NCBI GenBank assembly: GCA_947097535.1 | Contig: CAMURM010000118.1 | Coordinates: forward strand, 1 to 5,866 | DNA length: 5,866 bases | Origin: an uncultured Selenomonas sp. | Lineage (GTDB): Bacteria > Bacillota > Negativicutes > Selenomonadales > Selenomonadaceae | Reading direction: 5' to 3' | Shown: piece after piece, positions 1 to 5,866 of the stretch | Numbering within the stretch: the stretch's first letter is position 1 | How the letters are laid out: each line of letters opens with the position of its first letter | Made by a program: the position numbers and the translations under genes | The notes under the pieces: model-generated | The model's input: only the letters and a program-made list of their open reading frames with translations | What the model was told of the DNA's origin: nothing | Database searches by the model: none

Positions 1-331
1 AGGCGTAGCTGTTGTAGGGATGCACCTGCACCGAGAGATCGTCGTGCGCGTCGAGAAGCTTGATCAAAAGTGGGAAATACGGATAGCGCGAGCCGTGCGA
101 TCCGAGCGCAGCGTGCGCCCCTTCGCGCGCGATGTACGCCTCCAGCGTCAGACCCGCGTCCGCGCCGTTCTCGATGATGCTCTGATCCTCCTTGTGGCAC
201 GCAAGTTCCCAGCTCTCCGCGACCTTCGCGAGAGATGTCTCCTTGCCGTACTCCGTCTTGAGGCGCGTGCCGCCCCAGAGGTAGTCCTTGAGCGGCGCTC
301 GAAGCTTCATCGGGTATATCATTCGATCCAT
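1..331 (-). CDS. manA: Mannose-6-phosphate isomerase, class I (N-terminal part, cut by left edge)
   Basis: The enzyme interconverts mannose 6-phosphate and fructose 6-phosphate in the cytoplasm, feeding mannose into glycolysis or supplying GDP-mannose precursors. About 110 N-terminal residues are visible. Recognisable class I features are the opening KLRAPLKDYLWGGTRLKTEYG, then ESWELACHKEDQSII (family ESWE...), and near the cut end LIKLLDAHDDLSVQVHPYN. The QVHP of that last segment carries the Gln and His metal ligands of the family. The catalytic remainder lies outside the window. The start is taken as the ATG at 331, with AGGAG at 341-337 five bases upstream. In-frame ATGs at 322 and 310 are alternatives, and homology is convincing only from about the third Met. 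It is divergent from the AEC permease gene. The assignment is firm; the exact start is uncertain. Confidence 0.9.
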   Translation of the reverse strand, partial: MDRMIYPMKLRAPLKDYLWGGTRLKTEYGKETSLAKVAESWELACHKEDQSIIENGADAGLTLEAYIAREGAHAALGSHGSRYPYFPLLIKLLDAHDDLSVQVHPYNSYA

Positions 332-3300
332 CCTTTCTCCTGCACTTGTATTCTTGCGGCGCACATGGTACGATACAATACGACATAAACCTGCGGCAGG
401 AGCGGATCGCACATCTTCCCTGCCGCCTCTAAGAGGAGCACCATGAACGAAACGATCTTCCGCCTCATCTACGTCGGCACCGACCTCATCGCGCCCCTGA
501 TCGCCGGCTACATCGCCTATCAGCGGGGCTTCATCTCCGACGCGCGCTGCAACGCCGTCATCCGCTTCAACATCATCGTCATGGCGACGCTGCTCGCGCT
601 CCTGAGCTTCTGGGTCATGCCGCTCTCGAAGAGCCTCCTGTGGCTGCCGCTCTTCAGCGCCCTCTTCATGCTCGTGCCCGGCGCCATCGCGCTCCTGACC
701 TTCGCGCGCCGCCACAAGGATCCGCTCTCGCGCGGCGCCTACTATATGAGCGCCATGCTCACGAACATCGGCACGATCGCCGGGCTCTCCGCCTTCATCC
801 TCTACGACGAAGCGGGCTTCGCCTACGTGCAGATCGTCTCCTCGTTCCAGGTCGGGCTCCTCGTGCTCGTCTGCTTCCCTCTCGCCGCGCTGTTCCGCGC
901 GCAGGGCGTCGCCGATGCGCACCGCGTCCACCTCTCCGTGCGCGAGCTCTTCCTCACGCCGAACCAGGTGCCGATCCTCGGGCTCATCGCAGGACTCTCG
1001 CTGAACTTCCTCGGCGTCGAACGTCCCGCCGTGCTCGGCGCAGCGTTTCAGTCGCTCGTGCACATCGGCGCCTGGACGGCGCTCTTTCCCGTCGGCTGTC
1101 TCGTCGACTTCTCGCGCGCGAGGCTCTACATCAAGAACACCGCCGACCTCGTGCCGCTGCGCTTCCTGCTCACGCCCCTGATCTTCTTCGGGCTCTGCCG
1201 CCTGCTCTTCGACGATCCCGTGCTCATCGGCAGCCTGCTGCTGATCGCCGCCGCCCCGACGGCGATCAACGCCGTCCTGACGGCGCGCCTCTACAAGCTC
1301 AACGTTGACCTCACGGTAGCGAGTTTCCTCGTCACGACCGTCCTCTACCTGCTGCTCTTCTACCCGCTCTTCTTCCTCTATGTGACGAGCGGCGGCGGCT
1401 TCTGACTTCAAAAAATGGACGTGGATCCCTCCACGTCCATATTTCCCTGCACAATCCACACGCATAAACGTCCACTTTATGGACATCATACGCCGCCCTT
1501 ACAGAAACCTAAGCGACTTCATTTCTGGCTTTCTGCTGTCTATTGCGACGGTAGCGCAGATAGAAGACGGCGATGACGATCGCACTGACTACGACGAAGC
1601 CGATGCTCACCTCGTGCCCCACCGTCAGCATGAGCTGCCAGCTCTCGCCGAGCGCCATGCCGATGCCGAGGATCAGCGCCGTCCAAGGCAGCGAGCCGAG
1701 GAAGGTGTAGAGGAGGAACTTCTTGAAATCCACATGCGCGAACCCCGCCGGCAGCGAGATGAACGTGCGCACGACGGGCAGCATGCGGCTGAAGAAGACC
1801 GCCTTGACGCCGTACTTGTCAAACCAGCGCTGGGCGATGTCGACGTGCGACTTCTTCACGAAGAAATACTTGCCGTACTTATCCACGAAAGAGCGCCCGC
1901 CGTAGCGACCCACGAGGTATGCGAAGATCGACCCCGCCATGCCGCCGACCATGCCGGCGATCACCGCGCCGACGAAGCCCATGCGATCGACGAAGATCAG
2001 ATAGCCCGCAAAGCCGAGGATCAGCTCACTCGGAATCGGTATGCAGGCATTTTCGAGCGCCATCAGGACGGCGACCGCCACATAGCCCCAGGCATCGATA
2101 AACCCCAAAAACATCTGCGTGAATTGCTCCATACGCCCTGCCCTTCCTAAAGACAAAATCACATACGGCTTCATTATACACTACCGCGCACGGGTTTTCA
2201 ACAACACAGGGGCATGTATTTTCCTTCCATCTTCCCTCGTGCCCGGCATTTTAGGTTCCGTTTCGCAAAACAGCCAGATAGGCTTCATAGGCAAACGTGC
2301 GGCTTCTCTTCCCCTCATTCATTTGCACGAGAATGCCGCATTCCACCAATCGCCGGATCGCCGCAGCAACCGTATTGAAGGACACGTTCAGCGCCTGTGC
2401 GGTCTTTTGTGTATCAATAATTGGATTTCCCTCGATATAGTGAAATACCGATAAGGCACTTCTCGCCGATCGTCCCAGAGCTGCTACTGCGACTTTATTT
2501 TTTTCGTGCAGCGCTGTAAGCTCATCGATCGCTGCAACAGCATCCCCCGAAGATTCTTCAATCGCCTGCAGGAAAAAGCGAATCCACTGCTCATAATTCC
2601 CCTTTCTTCGCACTTCACTCATGCGGTCATAGTATTCGATGCGATTTTTCTTGAGGAAATACGAGATATAGAGCGCCGGCGTCGACAAGATGCCCTGCTC
2701 CATCAAAAACAGCGTGATCAACAAGCGTCCGATCCGTCCGTTCCCGTCAAGGAAAGGATGTATCGTTTCAAACTGATAATGTATCAGTGCCGCTCGAATC
2801 AACGGATCCACAGCGTCTTCCCCGTTTATATACTTTTCCAAATCCGACATCGCTTCCGTCATATCTTCCGGGCATGGTGGAATGTAACGTGCATTTTTCA
2901 GCGTGCTGCCCTGTCCGCCGATCCAGTTCTGTGAGTGACGGAACTCCCCCGGACTTTTCTCCTGCCCTCGAACACCTGCCATAAGAACAGCGTGCGTCTC
3001 CTTGAGCAAGCGATTGCATAAAGGCAGGGTTCCCAAACGCTGCAAGGCGTACTCGGTCGCCTTGATATAGTTGATGACATCCGCTACGCTGCGATTCGTA
3101 TTCGCCTCAAGCAGCGGATCAAGCACATCTTCCAACGTCGCCTGCGTCCCCTCGATCTGCGACGACATCAATGCTTCTTTGCGCACATACATCGAAACAA
3201 ACAAGTCCATATTCGGAATCTTTGCAGCTACGCTTTCCAATGCGGCAAGATTTCGGTTTGCCCGCACGAGAAGCGCAATCATTTCTTCATCCGGCGCGAT

Positions 3301-5866
3301 TTCCGGCTGCGGCGGCAACGGGCGTGGCACAAAAGATTTATATGCCGCTTCTCCCGATAAATTCACCCGCTCATATCCGGCACGGTTTTCCATATACAAA
3401 TCTCCCCATAATTTTGCGGAATCACTGGTAAATTCAGCCACCCATTTTTACCATGAAAGTCCAAGAAGTCAAGCCGTAGGCGCAGACTGATTGGCTCTTT
3501 CATGTAAGGGCGGCGCACAATGTCCACAAAGTGGACGTTTGTGCGTGTAGTTTACACATCTGCGCTTCCTTGAAATAACAAGCCTATTATATACGCCTTA
3601 TTTCAATTTCGCAATCAAAATTGAAATAAGGCGCTCTTTTTCTTCCCTTTATTTTAATTTCAGAATATTTCCTTGGTAATCAAACCAAAGTGCAGCGCAC
3701 TGAGCGTCAAATCGCTCAGCGCGCTGTCGCAGAGAAACTGCCGATGCTCGTGCAGGCATCGAGGTTGCGCCCGCCCGTGCTTGTCAGAAAGTAGGCGTCG
3801 CTGACGAGTACGCGGCGGATGCGGCGGCGAGTCAAGCCTTCCTCGGTCTTTTCCCAGCAGCCGCTCAGGGAATGGATGATGTATGTCTTGCCCGCGTCTG
3901 AGCCAAGCACGAGCATCACATGGTCGGGGCGAAAGAGCAGGCTCGCGGGCGGCGCGGCGAGAAGCGCCTGCGTGCGCTCAGCAGGCGAGAGCTCGTCGAG
4001 CGCCGTGGAAATCGGCTGAGGCTCTGCCTCCTCGTCCTGCCGCAACAGGAACGCGCCCTGCCTGCCGACGGCAGAGGTGCTTCCTGCACCGGCAAAGAGC
4101 TCCTGCCCCATCCCGAACGCCACTTCCTGCTCATCGGCATCGCGCGGCAGCTCGATGCCGACCGTGCGGTAGACATCGGCGACGAAGGCGGAGCAGTCGA
4201 CGCTCTCATCCTGCCCGCCCCAGCCGTAGACATCGCCGAGGCAGGCGAAGGCAGAGCGGCGCAGGTTGTTCGCCGTGTAGGGCAGATTGCCGCGATGGAG
4301 CGCCGTGCCTTCCCCGCCAGCGCCCGCGCTGCCGTCCTCGCGGTACGGCAGCGGCAGCAGCAGCTCCTCCAGGCTGCCGTCCGACGCGCGCTGCGGCAGG
4401 CGCGCGAGCTGTGTCCCGCCCTGCTGCACGAGCGGGATGCGGCTGCCGAGCTGATAGAGCTGCCTGCCTGCCGCCGCAGGCGCCTCGTAGCGGCTCTGCG
4501 TCACGACGAGGAAATCCTGCGGCTGCGCATAGGCGAGCCACTTCTCGCGCGTCGTGAAGGCGACCGTCTCCTTCGCCAGCCAGCCGCGGTAATAGCGCGT
4601 GGAGACGAAGAGGAACCTGCCGTCGCGGCTCTCGCTCCAGACGGCGAGCGGCTCGGCGGGATCGACGGCGGTCGCCTGCAGGCTGTCGTAGTGGACGTCG
4701 CCCGGCGTGTCGAGCCAAGCCTCTGACGTCGGCAGATGGCGCAGGTCGGCGCGGCGCACGGTGACGCCGTAGCGCAAGGGGCTTCGAAGCGGCAGCTCAG
4801 AGAGCGCGCAGTTTTCGAGCACCGCGCGATACGCCGCCTCCGAAAGCGGCTCCGTCGGCGCATACCATTCCTCGCGCTCGGGCGCGGCAGCTTCAATCCA
4901 GCGCCGAAGCTGCGCCCTCGAGACGGCGCGCGGCAGCTCAGAGAGCACCGCGAGGCTCGGCTGACGCGCGCGCAGCGCCTCGTTCAGACGTGCCACATCC
5001 TCTGCCGTGCCCAGAAGCTCTTCCCCTGCCGCATCGCACCAAAAGGAAGCATCATCGTAGGGCGCGCCGAGCGCCACACCGTAGTTGGGCAGAGCGGCTT
5101 TCGGCGCCTGCTCGCGCTCAGATGCTACGCGCGCCGTCGATGCGGGCGCAGCAGCCGACGCAGGCGCAGATGCGCTAGGCGCCGGCGCCGCACCTGCCGC
5201 CAGAGCCGGCTCTGTCGCGCCGTACAGCACGCAAAGAGCTGCACTGAGGCAGGCGAGCTGCTTTCCACAATTTCTCGAAAATCGCATCTCACATTCACAC
5301 ACCTTTCAGTACCCCGGCACTACTAGATATCTCTTCCTCACGAAAAGCTTTTGCAGCACCCCAAAGCTGGCGGAAGGAAAGCACGACAGCCGCCGCATCC
5401 GCCGCCGGGACGGCGAGCCAGGCGCCATCGAGACCGAAGAAGCGCGGCAGCATCATGAGGAAGATCACGATTCCCATGAGGTTGCGCGCAAACGATAGAA
5501 TCGCCGACATCCTGCCGTCGGAAAGCGCCGTGAAGAAGCTCGAAGCGAAGAGGTTGAAGCCGCAGAGCAGAAAACTCCACGAAAACAGCCCGAAGCCGCT
5601 GAGAGTCAGCGCGTAGACGTGACCGCCGCCGGGCAGGAAGAGGCCGATCAAAGGCGCGCCGAAGACCTGCGCCGCTGCGAAGGACAAGAAGCCGAAACCG
5701 AAGACGATGGCGAGCGACAGGCGCAGCAGGCGCAGGAGCTCGGCGTGTCCCTTCGCGCCGAATTGGTAAGAAAATACGGGCGCAACACCATTGGCGAAGC
5801 CCATGAAGACCGCCGTCAGAAGCATTTCCGCGTAGAGGATGATGCTGATCGCCGCGACGCCGTCCG

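Overview
The window is chromosomal DNA from a high-GC bacterium with strong Shine-Dalgarno sites and sigma70-type promoters. Protein character (a class I mannose-6-phosphate isomerase, an AEC permease, a DedA protein, an SH3b/NlpC-P60 peptidase with a signal peptide, and a MepA-like MATE pump) would suit a Selenomonas-like member of the Negativicutes. That placement is an inference from general impression, not a search result. No rRNA, tRNA, CRISPR array or transposase is visible.

Layout. Left edge: the start of manA on the minus strand, cut by the window. It is divergent from an AEC-family permease gene on the plus strand (443-1405). A perfect 11-bp hairpin at 1415-1425/1430-1440 sits between the permease and the convergent dedA gene and can terminate both. 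A second minus-strand block holds dedA (1509-2132) with its own near-consensus promoter, and upstream of it a Fic-family AMP-transferase gene (2251-3393) in visibly lower-GC DNA. The fic leader (3394-3715, no convincing gene) contains a promoter embedded in repeated TTGAAATAA half-sites and a structured 46-nt repeat. An inverted copy of that repeat lies just past the 3' end of dedA, so the two copies bracket dedA plus fic. A third minus-strand unit holds the C-terminal part of a MATE exporter (open at the right edge), followed after 7 nt by an SH3b/NlpC-P60 cell-wall peptidase gene that ends in a 14-bp hairpin spanning its stop codon.

How the genes relate. ManA (sugar phosphate supply for surface polysaccharide), DedA (lipid-carrier or phospholipid handling) and the NlpC/P60 peptidase (peptidoglycan trimming) all have envelope themes, but only the MATE-peptidase pair looks co-transcribed. 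The fic gene stands apart in composition and regulation and looks like an acquired accessory gene. The most interesting parts are the paired inverted repeats around dedA-fic and the operator-like array at the fic promoter. I did not find a clearly new multi-gene system.
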